A stretch of DNA of 64,000 nt from assembly GCF_003346775.1 (NCBI RefSeq), contig NZ_CP031220.1, positions 106,446-170,445 of the forward strand, in the 5' to 3' direction. The notes under the pieces were generated by a model. That model was not told the origin of the DNA. It ran no database searches and saw nothing but the letters and a program-made list of their open reading frames with translations. This document shows, in pieces, positions 16,749-26,025 of the stretch; position 1 is the stretch's first letter, and each line of letters opens with the position of its first letter. The position numbers and the translations under genes are program-made. Source of the stretch: Malaciobacter mytili LMG 24559. GTDB lineage: Bacteria > Campylobacterota > Campylobacteria > Campylobacterales > Arcobacteraceae.

Positions 16749-18062
16749 ATGGTTGATAATGACTTATTAGAAATAAATTTAGATGAATTTATTGTAGGTA
16801 GTTTAACTAAACCAGTTAATGAGAAAATAGCAAAGGTTGTTGAAGTTCATGAGTCTACAATAAGACATAGACAAAAGAATAATCCTGAACAATTTGAAGA
16901 AAATTTGTTATCTTATAGGATGGAAAAATCTCCATTTGTAACATTAGAAGATTACAATAAATTTAAAAATACTTCTTTTGTAAAAGAGGATGTTTTAGAG
17001 AAAAGAATACCAGGTATTTTAAATAAAGATGGAGAAGTTTTAATTCCAACAGTCTTAGAGGAAATGATAGAAGCATATAAATTAATTCAAAAATTTGGTG
17101 AATGTATTGTAATATCACTATCAAATTTTAAAGGTGGTGTAGGAAAGAGTACTACTGCAATTAATTTGGCATCAGTATTAGCATTTATGTCAACGAATTC
17201 AAATAAAAAAGGAAAAGTTTTAATAGTTGACTTGGATATTCAAGGGAATACTACATCAATGTTTGATTTGTATAGATATAAAAAAGATAAAAAGATAGAT
17301 TTGCAAATAAATAAAATAGATGAATTGTATGATTTGGAAAACTCTGATTTTAAATATACAATAGTTGATTTAATGGCTGAGGTTGAGAATGATAATATAG
17401 AAACAATGGTAAAAGATGGAATTATAAATTTAAATCATAAAGTAAAGACTGCAGGACAAATAGATATCATACCTAACTCTTGTAGTATTGAAAATGCACT
17501 TAAGTATGAAGATATAGATAAAGTGTTAAAAACATATGGAAATGTAAATAAAGTATTAGATGAAATACTATCTTATGTAAAAGATGATTATGATTTTGTG
17601 ATAATAGATACACCTCCATCAATTTCACTACCATTAAGAATGAGTATTATGGCAACTGACTATTTTATTATTTCATTAACTGCTGATAAAATGGCAAGGG
17701 ATGGGATAGCACCTTTCTTAGTTCCAATAGAGATGCATAAGAAGACTTATAGAAAAGAGAAAGGTAAAGATATTGTAGTTTTAGGTGGTATTATAAATAA
17801 ATTCCAAAAAAATATTAATATCCAAAGAACAAATAAGGATATTATTAATGAGGACCTATATATAAATACTGATAGTTCTGATTTAGGAAGTGCACAACTT
17901 TTTAATCAAGTTATTAAATTAGATAATGTGTTAAATGAGTCTCAATATGATACGGGATCTGTATTAGTATATAATCCAACACATGAGTTAGTTAGAGATT
18001 ATTTTAATTTAACTATTGAAATATTAGATGCTATAATCATTGATAAAATGTCTAAGAATTAG
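16749..18062 (+). CDS. parA: ParA, plasmid partition ATPase (type Ia)
   Basis: 437 residues from the ATG at 16749, chosen because AAAGGA precedes it; the GTG at 16704 lies inside the operator. An N-terminal extension of about 115 residues with a helix-turn-helix-like segment (KIAKVVEVHESTIRHRQ) is followed by the deviant Walker A FKGGVGKST (about 127-135) and the IDTPPS motif, as in P1-type ParA. It positions plasmid copies by ATP-dependent nucleoid binding and probably represses its own promoter. It is followed by parB after nine bases. Confidence 0.92.
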   Translation: MVDNDLLEINLDEFIVGSLTKPVNEKIAKVVEVHESTIRHRQKNNPEQFEENLLSYRMEKSPFVTLEDYNKFKNTSFVKEDVLEKRIPGILNKDGEVLIPTVLEEMIEAYKLIQKFGECIVISLSNFKGGVGKSTTAINLASVLAFMSTNSNKKGKVLIVDLDIQGNTTSMFDLYRYKKDKKIDLQINKIDELYDLENSDFKYTIVDLMAEVENDNIETMVKDGIINLNHKVKTAGQIDIIPNSCSIENALKYEDIDKVLKTYGNVNKVLDEILSYVKDDYDFVIIDTPPSISLPLRMSIMATDYFIISLTADKMARDGIAPFLVPIEMHKKTYRKEKGKDIVVLGGIINKFQKNINIQRTNKDIINEDLYINTDSSDLGSAQLFNQVIKLDNVLNESQYDTGSVLVYNPTHELVRDYFNLTIEILDAIIIDKMSKN

Positions 18063-18071
18063 GGGTATGTA

Positions 18072-19184
18072 ATGAGTTTTAAAGAGATATTAGAATTAAG
18101 TTCTTTAGAAATATTTGAATATATTTTAAAAAATCCAAAAGATGAAACAAATATATTAGCAGAATTAAAGAAGAAGTATAAAACAAAGTTTTTTCAAGTA
18201 AGTGCAGATTTAAAATCATCAAAACTTAATAATAATGGTGCAGGAGCATTAAAAAAAGAGTTTATTGAAACTATTACAAAAGATAAGAGCTTTAGAGAAT
18301 TAGAAGTAGATAAAATTAAAGCAAATCCTTTTCAGCCTAGAAGAAGATTTGATGAAGATAAATTAAAAGAATTATGTGATTCAATTGTTGCTCATGGATT
18401 GATACAACCTATAGTTGTTGTAGAGAATGAAGAAGATAAGACTTTTACATTAATTGCGGGAGAGAGAAGACTACGTGCACATAAACTAGCTAATTTAAAA
18501 ACCATAAAAGCAATTGTATTAACAGATATTGATGTATTAAAAATGAAGAACCTTGCAATTATTGAGAACATGGATAGGGTTGATTTAAATTGTGTAGAAT
18601 TAGGATTGTCGTACAAAGAATTAAAAGATAGTGAAAACTTATCAATAAGGGATTTAGCAAAATTATTAGGGAGAGATAAGAATTTTATTGCTGCAAGATT
18701 AAGATTAACAGAATTTTCAGAAGATGATATGAAATTTATTATTGGACATAATATAAATAATATTAGTAAGTTACATAAAATTTTAGAGACTGAACATACT
18801 TGCCATAGAGTATTACTTGAAAAACTATCTAATAATGAATTAACTAATGAAGAGATTGATAAATTTAAAGTAGATGAAATCAAGAAACTTGAAGATGAGA
18901 AAATAGTAGAAAAAACCTCATCAAAAACAACTGTAAGAGAAGTAAATCATGATGTGATACCTGATGATGATTTTTCACACGTTAAAGCAGGAATAATTAA
19001 TGATACTCAAAGGGAAGAAGATATTGATGTTATTGCTGGGGAAGAAGATGAAAAAGAGATATCAACTAAAGGTGAATCTTATGAGATTAAAAAAGAAGAA
19101 ACAAAAATAGAAATTGTTATTGATACTAATCTACTAAGTAAAAATGAGTTAGATAGTATTATAGACTACTTAAAAAAACTATAA
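18072..19184 (+). CDS. parB: ParB, centromere-binding partition protein
   Basis: 370 residues. The ParB N-terminal domain (about 75-140) shows NPFQPRRRFDEDKL and AGERRLRAHKLA, the CTP-binding region. It is followed by an HTH (LSIRDLAKLLGRDKNF) for parS binding and an acidic C-terminal part for dimerisation. AGGGG precedes the start. It is co-transcribed with parA. A candidate parS lies directly after its stop codon. Confidence 0.92.
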   Translation: MSFKEILELSSLEIFEYILKNPKDETNILAELKKKYKTKFFQVSADLKSSKLNNNGAGALKKEFIETITKDKSFRELEVDKIKANPFQPRRRFDEDKLKELCDSIVAHGLIQPIVVVENEEDKTFTLIAGERRLRAHKLANLKTIKAIVLTDIDVLKMKNLAIIENMDRVDLNCVELGLSYKELKDSENLSIRDLAKLLGRDKNFIAARLRLTEFSEDDMKFIIGHNINNISKLHKILETEHTCHRVLLEKLSNNELTNEEIDKFKVDEIKKLEDEKIVEKTSSKTTVREVNHDVIPDDDFSHVKAGIINDTQREEDIDVIAGEEDEKEISTKGESYEIKKEETKIEIVIDTNLLSKNELDSIIDYLKKL

Positions 19185-19189
19185 AACTT

Positions 19190-19210
19190 TTTGTCCCAAT
19201 TTGGGACAAA
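19190..19210. promoter_or_regulatory. Candidate parS site, copy 1
   Basis: A perfect 9-bp inverted repeat, TTTGTCCCA-N3-TGGGACAAA, five bases after the parB stop. A second copy with the same core (TTGTCCCA-N3-TGGGACAA) is at 59369. GC-rich cores in such AT-rich DNA are rare. No T tract follows, so a terminator is less likely. Position beside parB supports a centromere role; this is inferred. Confidence 0.55.
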
Positions 19211-19288
19211 TTAAATAAATCATATAAAAAAGAATTAAATTAGAAGTAAAGCATGATATTAAAAACAGTGATTATGTAAAAGGTCTCA

Positions 19289-20023
19289 ATGGAAATAAAT
19301 ATAAGGAATGAAAGTATGTATTTAAAAGAATTTAGAGAGAAATTAAATTTAACACAAAATGAGTTGTCTAATATTTTAGATATTGCACAAACAGCCATTG
19401 CTAGATATGAAAATGACAAAGTTAAGCCAACATCAACTGTTTTATTAAAATATATTAATGAACTCAATGCCAATCCAAATTTTTTATTTTTGGGGATTGA
19501 ACCCCATTTATTGAACAATCTTCCAAAATTAGATTCATCAAATATGGATTTATTGAATGATATAACGCTTATGATGTTTCAAGAACACTTAAGAGAGAAA
19601 CTCAATAAGATTTTGATTGATGAAATTATTCAAAGATTTGAAAAACAAAACGATTCACTCGTAGCAAAACTTCTTGAAATCCTACAAATGGATAATCCAG
19701 TAAAAAATAGACCATTTTTATTTTTATACTATATCTTTCAGCTCATTGAAAAAGATTTTACTGATGCACCAAAAGAGATTAGTGATTATAAGCAGTATTT
19801 AGGGGATATTATTACTAACTATATGGTAATTACTTGGAAAAATCAGCCTCTATTTACTGAAAAAATAAAAAATGAAATTAGAGACTTTTTAGATGTGAAG
19901 CTAACTACAAAAGAGTGTGAGCTTCTTGTAAAGAATTACAAGAATACTCTTGAGATCTTAGAACAAAAGATGTCGCCATCAATGATTAAGTTTCATCAAA
20001 ATACTTTTAAAAGTCTCATATAA
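19289..20023 (+). CDS. XRE-family regulator with helical C-terminal domain
   Basis: 244 residues (or 235 if the ATG at 19316, which has AAGGA upstream, is used). The N-terminal XRE helix-turn-helix reads LNLTQNELSNILDIAQTAIA then RYEND. The C-terminal domain of about 170 residues contains RPFLFLYYIFQLIEK, also present in the regulator at 39464 (RPLLFLYYIF). Unlike the other related regulators in this window it has no divergent short ORF, because parB lies upstream. Confidence 0.75.
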   Translation: MEINIRNESMYLKEFREKLNLTQNELSNILDIAQTAIARYENDKVKPTSTVLLKYINELNANPNFLFLGIEPHLLNNLPKLDSSNMDLLNDITLMMFQEHLREKLNKILIDEIIQRFEKQNDSLVAKLLEILQMDNPVKNRPFLFLYYIFQLIEKDFTDAPKEISDYKQYLGDIITNYMVITWKNQPLFTEKIKNEIRDFLDVKLTTKECELLVKNYKNTLEILEQKMSPSMIKFHQNTFKSLI

Positions 20024-20366
20024 TTTATCTGAAGACTTATTAAATAGTAATAATGATGTGTTTGTTAATTGTTCTCAATATATAGTAAAAAAACTTTTGG
20101 GATTTATTGGTGGAAAGTTTAAAGGATAGTATTTCAAAATAATTAATTGGAATGTAAAATTTTTAAAAGGATAAATCTTAATAGTTTTATCCTTTTTTTA
20201 CTACTTTACTACTTGCTTCGAGAAATTTTAATCATCTTTATTATAAAAAGTGAAATCTTATAAGTATAAATATATAGTATTTCATAAATTAGAATAAAAA
20301 ATGAAATCTTTTATATTATATTTGATATAATTTCATTTATACATAGATTAAATGAAAGGATTGTAA
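20024..20366. other. Intergenic region with a terminator and AT-rich leader
   Basis: About 340 bases. The first part holds a short open stretch (about 20027-20130, SEDLLNSNNDVFVNCSQYIV...) without a start, perhaps the tail of a lost gene. A terminator follows at 20165. The segment 20250-20345 has two TGAAATCTT copies and ATTTCAT repeats upstream of the ATPase gene, possibly its regulatory region. Confidence 0.4.
20165..20199 (+). terminator. Rho-independent terminator
   Basis: AAAAGGATAAA (20165-20175) and TTTATCCTTTT (20186-20196) form an 11-bp stem and run straight into a T tract (TTTTTTT). It terminates transcription from the XRE regulator or the parAB side. Confidence 0.75.
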
Positions 20367-21833
20367 TTGATTGGTAGAATAAATGAAATTTCAATTTTAA
20401 ATAACTTGTGCAATTCCTCAAAAAGTGAATTATTAGCTTTGTATGGTAGAAGAAGAATAGGAAAAACATATCTAATTAACTATATGTTTAACGAACACAA
20501 AAAAGAATGTACATTTTTTAGGTTTACAGGCTCATATGAGTTAGATAATTCTACGCAGATAGAAAATTTTATTGAATCAATTTATGATTGGTTTAAAGTA
20601 GAACCAACAAAAGATATTAACTCTTGGAGTAAAGCTTTTATATTTTTAAAAAGAGTTATTACATCACATCAATCAAAAAATGGAAAATTTGTATTATTTA
20701 TTGATGAAATACCTTGGATTGATAAAAAAAACAATAATGGTTTTTTAGGTGCGTTAGGTCATTTCTGGAATGATTTTTGTGAACCAAATAAAAATATTAT
20801 TATGATTATATGTGGTTCAAATTCATCCTGGATTAAAAATAAAATATTTGAAGATTCAAATGGTCCGCTCTATCAAAGACTTACAGAAAAAATTCATCTT
20901 AAACCCTTTGATTTAAAAGAAACTAAAGAGTATTTACTAAATGAAAAAGGTTTTTTAATTGATGATAAAACTGTTGTAGAACTTTATATGATTTTTGGAG
21001 GAGTTGCAAAATATTTAAGTTTTTTAAATCCTAAAAAAAGAATTGATGAAAATATTGATGAATTGTTTTTTAGAATTGATGGGCATTTAAACAAAGAATT
21101 TACAACTATATTTAAATCACTATATCAAGATAGAGCATCATTTTTAATCTCAATTATTAATTTCTTATCTAGTAAACAATCAGGTTTTACTCTAAATGAA
21201 ATCGCAGATGGATTAGAAATAAAAGTTGGTGCAAAGTTAAAAAATGGAGTTGAAGATTTATTAGAATGTGGCTTCATTCATGGGCTATCTAAATTTAATT
21301 CAAAAATAAATACAAAATATATAATTTCAGATCCATATATACTTTTTTATCAAAAATGGTTAAACGATAAAAGTAAAAATGATATTATGAATCTTAGTTT
21401 ACCATATTGGAATTCTATTGCAACAAGTCAAAAATATAACATTTGGAGTGGATTTGCTTTTGAAACAGTATGTTTGACAAATATTGATTTATATTTAGAT
21501 GTCAGAAAAACAAAAGGCTTAATGAGAAGTTATTCTTATTGGAATTATAAGAGTGATAATAAGAATGAACAAGGAGCACAAATTGATATCTTAATTGAAT
21601 ATACGAATAATGTATATGAAATAGTTGAGTGCAAATTTTATAATGACGAATTTGAAATTACAGATTCATATAGAAAAAATATTTTAAACAAAATCAATAT
21701 GTTTTCAAAATATGGGGTAAAAGGAAAATTTGAATTAAAATTTGCAATGTTAACAAGTTATGGTTGTAAAAGAAATAGTCATTTTAATAGTTTACAAATT
21801 GCAGATGATGTAAAAATATCTCAGCTAATTTAG
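20367..21833 (+). CDS. Archaeal-type AAA ATPase fused to a nuclease-like domain (DUF234 type)
   Basis: 488 residues starting at TTG with AAGGA upstream. The N-terminus IGRINEISIL and P-loop YGRRRIGKTYL (about 25-35) are typical of the archaeal ATPase/STAND-like family; Walker B is LFIDEIPW (about 113-120). The C-terminal part has IDILIEY followed by EIVECKFY, the D...ExK pattern of PD-(D/E)XK nucleases seen in DUF234. It is a stand-alone gene ending at a bidirectional terminator. Role unknown; defence or toxin functions have been proposed for such fusions in general. Confidence 0.75.
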   Translation: MIGRINEISILNNLCNSSKSELLALYGRRRIGKTYLINYMFNEHKKECTFFRFTGSYELDNSTQIENFIESIYDWFKVEPTKDINSWSKAFIFLKRVITSHQSKNGKFVLFIDEIPWIDKKNNNGFLGALGHFWNDFCEPNKNIIMIICGSNSSWIKNKIFEDSNGPLYQRLTEKIHLKPFDLKETKEYLLNEKGFLIDDKTVVELYMIFGGVAKYLSFLNPKKRIDENIDELFFRIDGHLNKEFTTIFKSLYQDRASFLISIINFLSSKQSGFTLNEIADGLEIKVGAKLKNGVEDLLECGFIHGLSKFNSKINTKYIISDPYILFYQKWLNDKSKNDIMNLSLPYWNSIATSQKYNIWSGFAFETVCLTNIDLYLDVRKTKGLMRSYSYWNYKSDNKNEQGAQIDILIEYTNNVYEIVECKFYNDEFEITDSYRKNILNKINMFSKYGVKGKFELKFAMLTSYGCKRNSHFNSLQIADDVKISQLI

Positions 21834-21842
21834 TGAACTCTG

Positions 21843-21864
21843 TTCACCCTAAAATTAGGGTGAA
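21843..21864. terminator. Bidirectional terminator between convergent genes
   Basis: TTCACCCTAA and TTAGGGTGAA form a perfect 10-bp stem with a two-base loop between the ATPase gene (plus) and a membrane-protein gene (minus). No strong T tract on either side. Confidence 0.6.
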
Positions 21865-21866
21865 GC

Positions 21867-22457
21867 TTATTTACCTCGTTTTACAAGGATAAAACCAAAT
21901 GCTAATAATCCAGTTAATACATATAATGGCAATAAATTAAATTGTATAATTTGCATAAAAAAATATAACTGTATCAAATAAATAGATAATATAATTAATG
22001 TAATATGAAATATTGCAAAACCTATCTTTTTAATTAAATTTAATTGTCCTATTGCATTTTTTACAGTTCCAAAAAAGATAAAATATGTTAATGCATATAT
22101 TACATCAAATAAAAATGTAACTACATAATACAATAGTATTATTGTTGTTAAAGCCATTATAACTAATATACTAAATACAAAACTATCATTAATATATGTG
22201 TCTATAAAAATATTTAATGAGTTTTCCTCAAGTACATTTTTAATCCCCATAAATAGTTCAAAACTTGTTATTAAATAACACCAAATTGATATATTAAGTA
22301 ACACTACAATATTAAAAACAAAGTAGTATATATAATTGTGCCTATCTTTATCATATTGCTTAAACCAAATTTTTATCAAGTTAACACCAATTGCTAAAAT
22401 TGCCAATAAAATAACAATTAAATTTAATTGTACTTTTAAATCTAAACCCATTATCAA
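21867..22457 (-). CDS. Hypothetical multi-pass membrane protein
   Basis: 196 residues with five to six hydrophobic helices covering most of its length. Preceded by AAGGAAATTG. No family recognised. Stand-alone gene. Confidence 0.55.
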   Translation of the reverse strand: MIMGLDLKVQLNLIVILLAILAIGVNLIKIWFKQYDKDRHNYIYYFVFNIVVLLNISIWCYLITSFELFMGIKNVLEENSLNIFIDTYINDSFVFSILVIMALTTIILLYYVVTFLFDVIYALTYFIFFGTVKNAIGQLNLIKKIGFAIFHITLIILSIYLIQLYFFMQIIQFNLLPLYVLTGLLAFGFILVKRGK

Positions 22458-22588
22458 TTTCCTTTTTTTAATTACAAATTTTATTAAAAAATTAATTAAT
22501 TATTTATTTATATTTTATAGCTTATTTTTTAAATAACCTCATCCCAAGAAGTAAAAATAGTTTTAAAAACTATCTTTTTTAATGTAAT

Positions 22589-23065
22589 TTAACCCTGTAA
22601 ATCTTTTAGTATTTTTACTAATAAAGAACCGTAATCTTTTTTCATATCACTAATTATACTTTCATCAAAAACTATATCTAAAGTATTGAACTCGTGTAAA
22701 TCATATTCTTCTATAATTATATGTTCATAACTTGGAACTAAAGCAAACAATTCCATTTGGAATTGTTTAAAAATAATTTCATCTTTTGTAAAAACTCCAT
22801 CAGAATCAATATATATATTCCCATATTTTGATTTCATTGAGACTGCAAAATGATCTGAATTTCCTCTTCTTCCTACACTTACTATTTTAGAGTTTTCAAC
22901 AAAACTACTTATTAAAGATGCAAAAATTAAACACCCACCATCTTGAAACCCAAAAGAATACTTTTTATATAATATTTCTAATAGATTGTTGTTTGCAAGT
23001 AAAGATAATTCTTTCCCCTCTGGAGTAAAGTTTATGATTTCATAATTTTGAATAGTAGTAAGCAA
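22589..23065 (-). CDS. Hypothetical protein with papain-like Cys-His-Asp arrangement
   Basis: 158 residues. Cys45 in DGGCLIFASLI begins a predicted helix, His72 in DHFAVS begins a strand, and Asp87/Asp89 are in YIDSDGV. This order and spacing fit papain-fold cysteine peptidases or transglutaminase-like enzymes. It is short for the fold but has all three candidate catalytic positions. No signal peptide. Function inferred from residue pattern only. ATG is preceded by AAGGTTAAATT. Confidence 0.55.
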   Translation of the reverse strand: MLTTIQNYEIINFTPEGKELSLLANNNLLEILYKKYSFGFQDGGCLIFASLISSFVENSKIVSVGRRGNSDHFAVSMKSKYGNIYIDSDGVFTKDEIIFKQFQMELFALVPSYEHIIIEEYDLHEFNTLDIVFDESIISDMKKDYGSLLVKILKDLQG

Positions 23066-23330
23066 ATTTAACCTTTGTAATCAGAAATATGTTATAGATG
23101 AAAATATTTTACAAAAATTTCAATTAATCTAAAATGATAAAAATGAAATATATTTCATTTTTATTAAGTAATTAGTGATGTATAAATCAATTTTAAATTT
23201 GACTAAATAAATTATATTTTATATATAATATTACAATATGAAACAACATAGATATTTTATGAGTAAAATATTATTCTTTAATTTTAATTTAATTTAACAA
23301 ACATACTATTTAAAAAAATTAAAGGAAATT

Positions 23331-23645
23331 ATGATGAAAAAAATTACACTAGTAGCAATATTTATGCTATATTGCAGTACAGTATTATTGGCTAATTCTT
23401 TTGAAGTTCTTGACATAGAAATTGTAGAAAACATAAGAGAACTTAAAAATAAAAGTATTGATTTTAAAAATATTGTATTCAATTATATAATTATAATCTT
23501 TGTTATTATTGGTATATGTAGAGGTGTTTATTTTGAGTATATAGAGAGAAAAAATTTAGGTGGAAGATTTTCAATAATTAATATTATCTCTAATGGTGGC
23601 TTATTTTTTGTTCCTGCATTGTTAATTTATGTTTATTTATTATAA
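23331..23645 (+). CDS. Hypothetical small membrane protein with signal sequence
   Basis: 104 residues. A signal peptide or anchor (MMKKITLVAIFMLYCSTVLL) is followed by a short soluble part and two membrane helices (about 48-62 and 84-103). AAAGGAAATT precedes the start. No family recognised. Architecture resembles a two-helix pilin-like protein but no other support was seen. Confidence 0.55.
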   Translation: MMKKITLVAIFMLYCSTVLLANSFEVLDIEIVENIRELKNKSIDFKNIVFNYIIIIFVIIGICRGVYFEYIERKNLGGRFSIINIISNGGLFFVPALLIYVYLL

Positions 23646-23649
23646 AACA

Positions 23650-23673
23650 AAGAGTATAGCCCCCTATACTCTT
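23650..23673 (+). terminator. Hairpin terminator
   Basis: AAGAGTATAG and CTATACTCTT form a 10-bp stem around a C-rich loop, starting five bases after the stop of the small membrane-protein gene. A T-rich stretch follows after about 13 bases. Confidence 0.6.
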
Positions 23674-23725
23674 AACATTGCTATATTTTTATTATAAAAT
23701 TATAGTCAAAATTTTACTAATTCTT

Positions 23726-24001
23726 CTATTTAATTTTATTTTTCACTTTCAATTCTTGTTCAATATTTTTTAAAAAGCTTATAGTTATTAGTAGTTCTTC
23801 TTCACTAATATCATATTCTAAACAAGTAGAACCAAGTCTTATTATCATATATTGTTCTTGCTTTTTTTTAATTTCTGTATCTGTTAAATTTTTCTTTAAT
23901 GTAGTAGGTTTTGGGTTTTTATAGGTTTGATGCAAGTTTCTTTCACTTATATTAAATATATCTGCAATTTTTTTATCAGTTAATTTTTTAAACATACCCA
24001 A
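23726..24001 (-). CDS. Small protein with helix-turn-helix-like N-terminus
   Basis: 91 residues. LTDKKIADIFNISERNLHQ (about 7-25) is a plausible helix-turn-helix, followed by basic and helical segments. It could be a small regulator of the divergent accessory array that starts at 24192. AAGGGAATTTTTGGG precedes the ATG. Confidence 0.5.
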   Translation of the reverse strand: MGMFKKLTDKKIADIFNISERNLHQTYKNPKPTTLKKNLTDTEIKKKQEQYMIIRLGSTCLEYDISEEELLITISFLKNIEQELKVKNKIK

Positions 24002-24191
24002 AAATTCCCTTTATTTTAAAATAAAATTTGATTATACTAATATATTTCTATTTTTATGATTATAATCGAAATATATTTCAATATTATAATCTAAAATAAA
24101 TAAAATTTCGTAATATATACTAAATATACTTGACTTTAATTGAATTTTTAGTATATAATACGAATATATTAATAAATTTAGAGGATTAATT

Positions 24192-24404
24192 ATGAAAACA
24201 TTAATTGCTTACACAAACGAAAATACAATTGAGAATTTTTTGGAAAAAAATGATGAAATTGTTTCAGTAGAAAAAGGTAATTTTGAGCATTGGGGGAAAA
24301 AGTGGAAAATAAAAACAACTTTTAAAAGTTCTAAAAAAACAAATAGAATTTGTGCTGACTATAATTTAGGTGTTACTGAAAATAATACTTTTATTAAAGA
24401 TTAA
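24192..24404 (+). CDS. Hypothetical small protein, first of the plus-strand array
   Basis: 70 residues, basic, no membrane helix. AGAGGATTAATT precedes the ATG. Its stop is followed by a variant of the array linker (ATATCATAAAAAGG) that provides the SD of the next gene. No family recognised. Confidence 0.5.
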   Translation: MKTLIAYTNENTIENFLEKNDEIVSVEKGNFEHWGKKWKIKTTFKSSKKTNRICADYNLGVTENNTFIKD

Positions 24405-24428
24405 AAATATATCATAAAAAGGTTTGAA

Positions 24429-24599
24429 ATGGCAAGTTTTGGTTTTTATTTATTTATGTGTGTTATAGCAGTACTTTATGCAAATAGTAAAGGTGAATTT
24501 GACAAATTTATCAAAGATAAAAACTATGAAAAAGTTAAAGAACTTGAAATTAAACTAGAAAAAATAAAAAATAAATATCCTGATTTGGATATACAATAA
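24429..24599 (+). CDS. Hypothetical small membrane-anchored protein
   Basis: 56 residues. An N-terminal membrane helix (MASFGFYLFMCVIAVLYA) is followed by a charged helical tail ending YPDLDIQ. The start is preceded by AAAAAGG; the stop is within a linker copy (ATACAATAAAG). Small anchored helical protein of unknown role. Confidence 0.5.
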   Translation: MASFGFYLFMCVIAVLYANSKGEFDKFIKDKNYEKVKELEIKLEKIKNKYPDLDIQ

Positions 24600-24611
24600 A
24601 GTGAGGTCAAT

Positions 24612-24836
24612 ATGTTAACAGTAGTTTTATATCTTTTAAATGAAGATAGTCCATTTGAATCTTTTAAAATTCTTTCAGGTGTTGCAAAGGTAGAGCAAGA
24701 AGAATATTATATTTATTTTAATCGTGGCAATGAAAATGAAAAGATTGTGAATATTAAAGAAATTGAAAAATATGAGATTTATGGAAGTGGTTGTTTGGTT
24801 AAATCTGTAGATTTTACTCAAAACAATATGCAGTAA
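24612..24836 (+). CDS. Hypothetical small protein
   Basis: 74 residues, mostly beta-type with two Val/Leu-rich strands. Ends in QNNMQ, the C-terminus created by the linker. GTGAGG precedes the start. No family recognised. Confidence 0.5.
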   Translation: MLTVVLYLLNEDSPFESFKILSGVAKVEQEEYYIYFNRGNENEKIVNIKEIEKYEIYGSGCLVKSVDFTQNNMQ

Positions 24837-24846
24837 AGGTTAAATA

Positions 24847-25161
24847 ATGAAAATTCAAGCATTTGAAATTAGTGGAAAGGCTTTTTCAGAGGGTAATGTT
24901 AATAGAAAACTATCACAACTATTTAATAGATTCCAAAAAAATGTTGAACTTCAATTTGTAAGTTATAAAGACAGGCAATCTATAAAAGTGAGAAATTTTA
25001 TACTAATAAAAAGTAGTAATGAAAATCATATAAGAATTGTAAATATGTATTTAAAAAATATTGGCAATATCAAAAGAATTATTGATAGAAGATTTGTTAA
25101 TAAAATTCTATCATTTACTAAAGAAAAAGGAGTTAAAAGTAAATGGAACATGAAGTATTAA
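24847..25161 (+). CDS. Hypothetical basic protein
   Basis: 104 residues, Lys/Arg-rich (about 20 percent), soluble. SD AAAGG comes from the linker. Its end overlaps the start of the next gene by 19 bases. Nucleic-acid binding is possible from charge alone. Confidence 0.5.
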   Translation: MKIQAFEISGKAFSEGNVNRKLSQLFNRFQKNVELQFVSYKDRQSIKVRNFILIKSSNENHIRIVNMYLKNIGNIKRIIDRRFVNKILSFTKEKGVKSKWNMKY

Positions 25162-25388
25162 TAACATTTGGGGTAATAGGTTTCGCACTTATGATATCGC
25201 CATTTCAATCTATATTAACACTTATAGGAATAATTATAGAATGCATAGTTTGTGCAATATACGCATTTCAGCAAAATTTAAATTTTATAGGAAGCTTTTT
25301 AATTGTATTTACCATAATAGCGATTGTCACATCATTGGCTTATATGAATTGTATTGAAAAAAATGTCAAGAAAAGCAAAAAGAAATGA
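25143..25388 (+). CDS. Hypothetical small membrane protein
   Basis: 81 residues with two to three membrane helices and a lysine-rich tail. AAAGGAGTTAAAAGTAA precedes the ATG; the start overlaps the previous gene and the end overlaps the next by four bases (ATGA), so the three genes are coupled. Confidence 0.5.
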   Translation: MEHEVLITFGVIGFALMISPFQSILTLIGIIIECIVCAIYAFQQNLNFIGSFLIVFTIIAIVTSLAYMNCIEKNVKKSKKK

Positions 25389-25756
25389 TAACTATAGAGC
25401 TATTGCTAAATTCGTTAATATTATTATATTGTTGCTATCTTCTTTTCAATTCATTATGGATTCTAAAATTATATCGACAAAAAATTAATATTTTAAATAT
25501 CTATTTAAAAAACATATCAGAGAAAGACAATATGGATGAGCTTTTAGAAGAAGAGAAAAATATTTTTAGTGCAACGGCTCTTTCCCCAAGGTTTATTGAG
25601 CTAGGTTCACTTGTTGTAATATTGATTTTAATTTCGATGCCACAATACATGTGGTATATGATTTTATCCACAATTATAGTTCTCATAATTGAGATATTTT
25701 ATATGGTTTATTGTTTTAAAAAAATTAAAGATATTGAAAATAAGAATAAAATTTAA
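25385..25756 (+). CDS. Hypothetical membrane protein
   Basis: 123 residues, membrane helices at about 5-25 and 72-112, separated by an acidic soluble loop (EKDNMDELLEEEKN). Coupled to the upstream membrane gene by an ATGA overlap; the two may form a complex. No family recognised. Confidence 0.5.
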   Translation: MITIELLLNSLILLYCCYLLFNSLWILKLYRQKINILNIYLKNISEKDNMDELLEEEKNIFSATALSPRFIELGSLVVILILISMPQYMWYMILSTIIVLIIEIFYMVYCFKKIKDIENKNKI

Positions 25757-25806
25757 TAGAGCTTGTTTGAGATTAAAAACATACAATAAAGTGAAAGGTT
25801 GAGACT

Positions 25807-26025
25807 ATGGTTAGATTGGCATGGAGTATTGATAATTTTAAGGCTTGTTGTAATAACTGTATTAATATGGTTGAAATTAGAAATACATTTGATTGTAAAC
25901 TAAAAGTCGAGATAAAAGATAAACATTTTTCTAAACTAAATAGTACAGTATGTAAACTTCATAAATTTTACAAAAATATTAAGATTAAGTCTAAAAAAAT
26001 TAAAAACAAATCAGCTCGATTTTAG
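25807..26025 (+). CDS. Hypothetical Cys-rich small basic protein
   Basis: 72 residues with CCNNC (about 14-18), a Cys near 30 and a Cys near 49 followed by His, compatible with zinc binding, and a Lys-rich tail ending KKIKNKSARF. Almost the same tail (KKIKNKSAQF) ends an unrelated 48-residue protein at 40948, because both tails are encoded by the extended linker repeat. Confidence 0.5.
   Translation: MVRLAWSIDNFKACCNNCINMVEIRNTFDCKLKVEIKDKHFSKLNSTVCKLHKFYKNIKIKSKKIKNKSARF

Noticed and set aside
18392..18883. 163-codon minus-strand frame
   Set aside because: Lies entirely within parB on the opposite strand; parB is supported by motifs.
19190..19210. Rho-independent terminator of parAB
   Set aside because: No T tract follows and the same palindrome recurs at 59369 away from any gene end on that side; a protein-binding site is more likely, though a terminator is not excluded.
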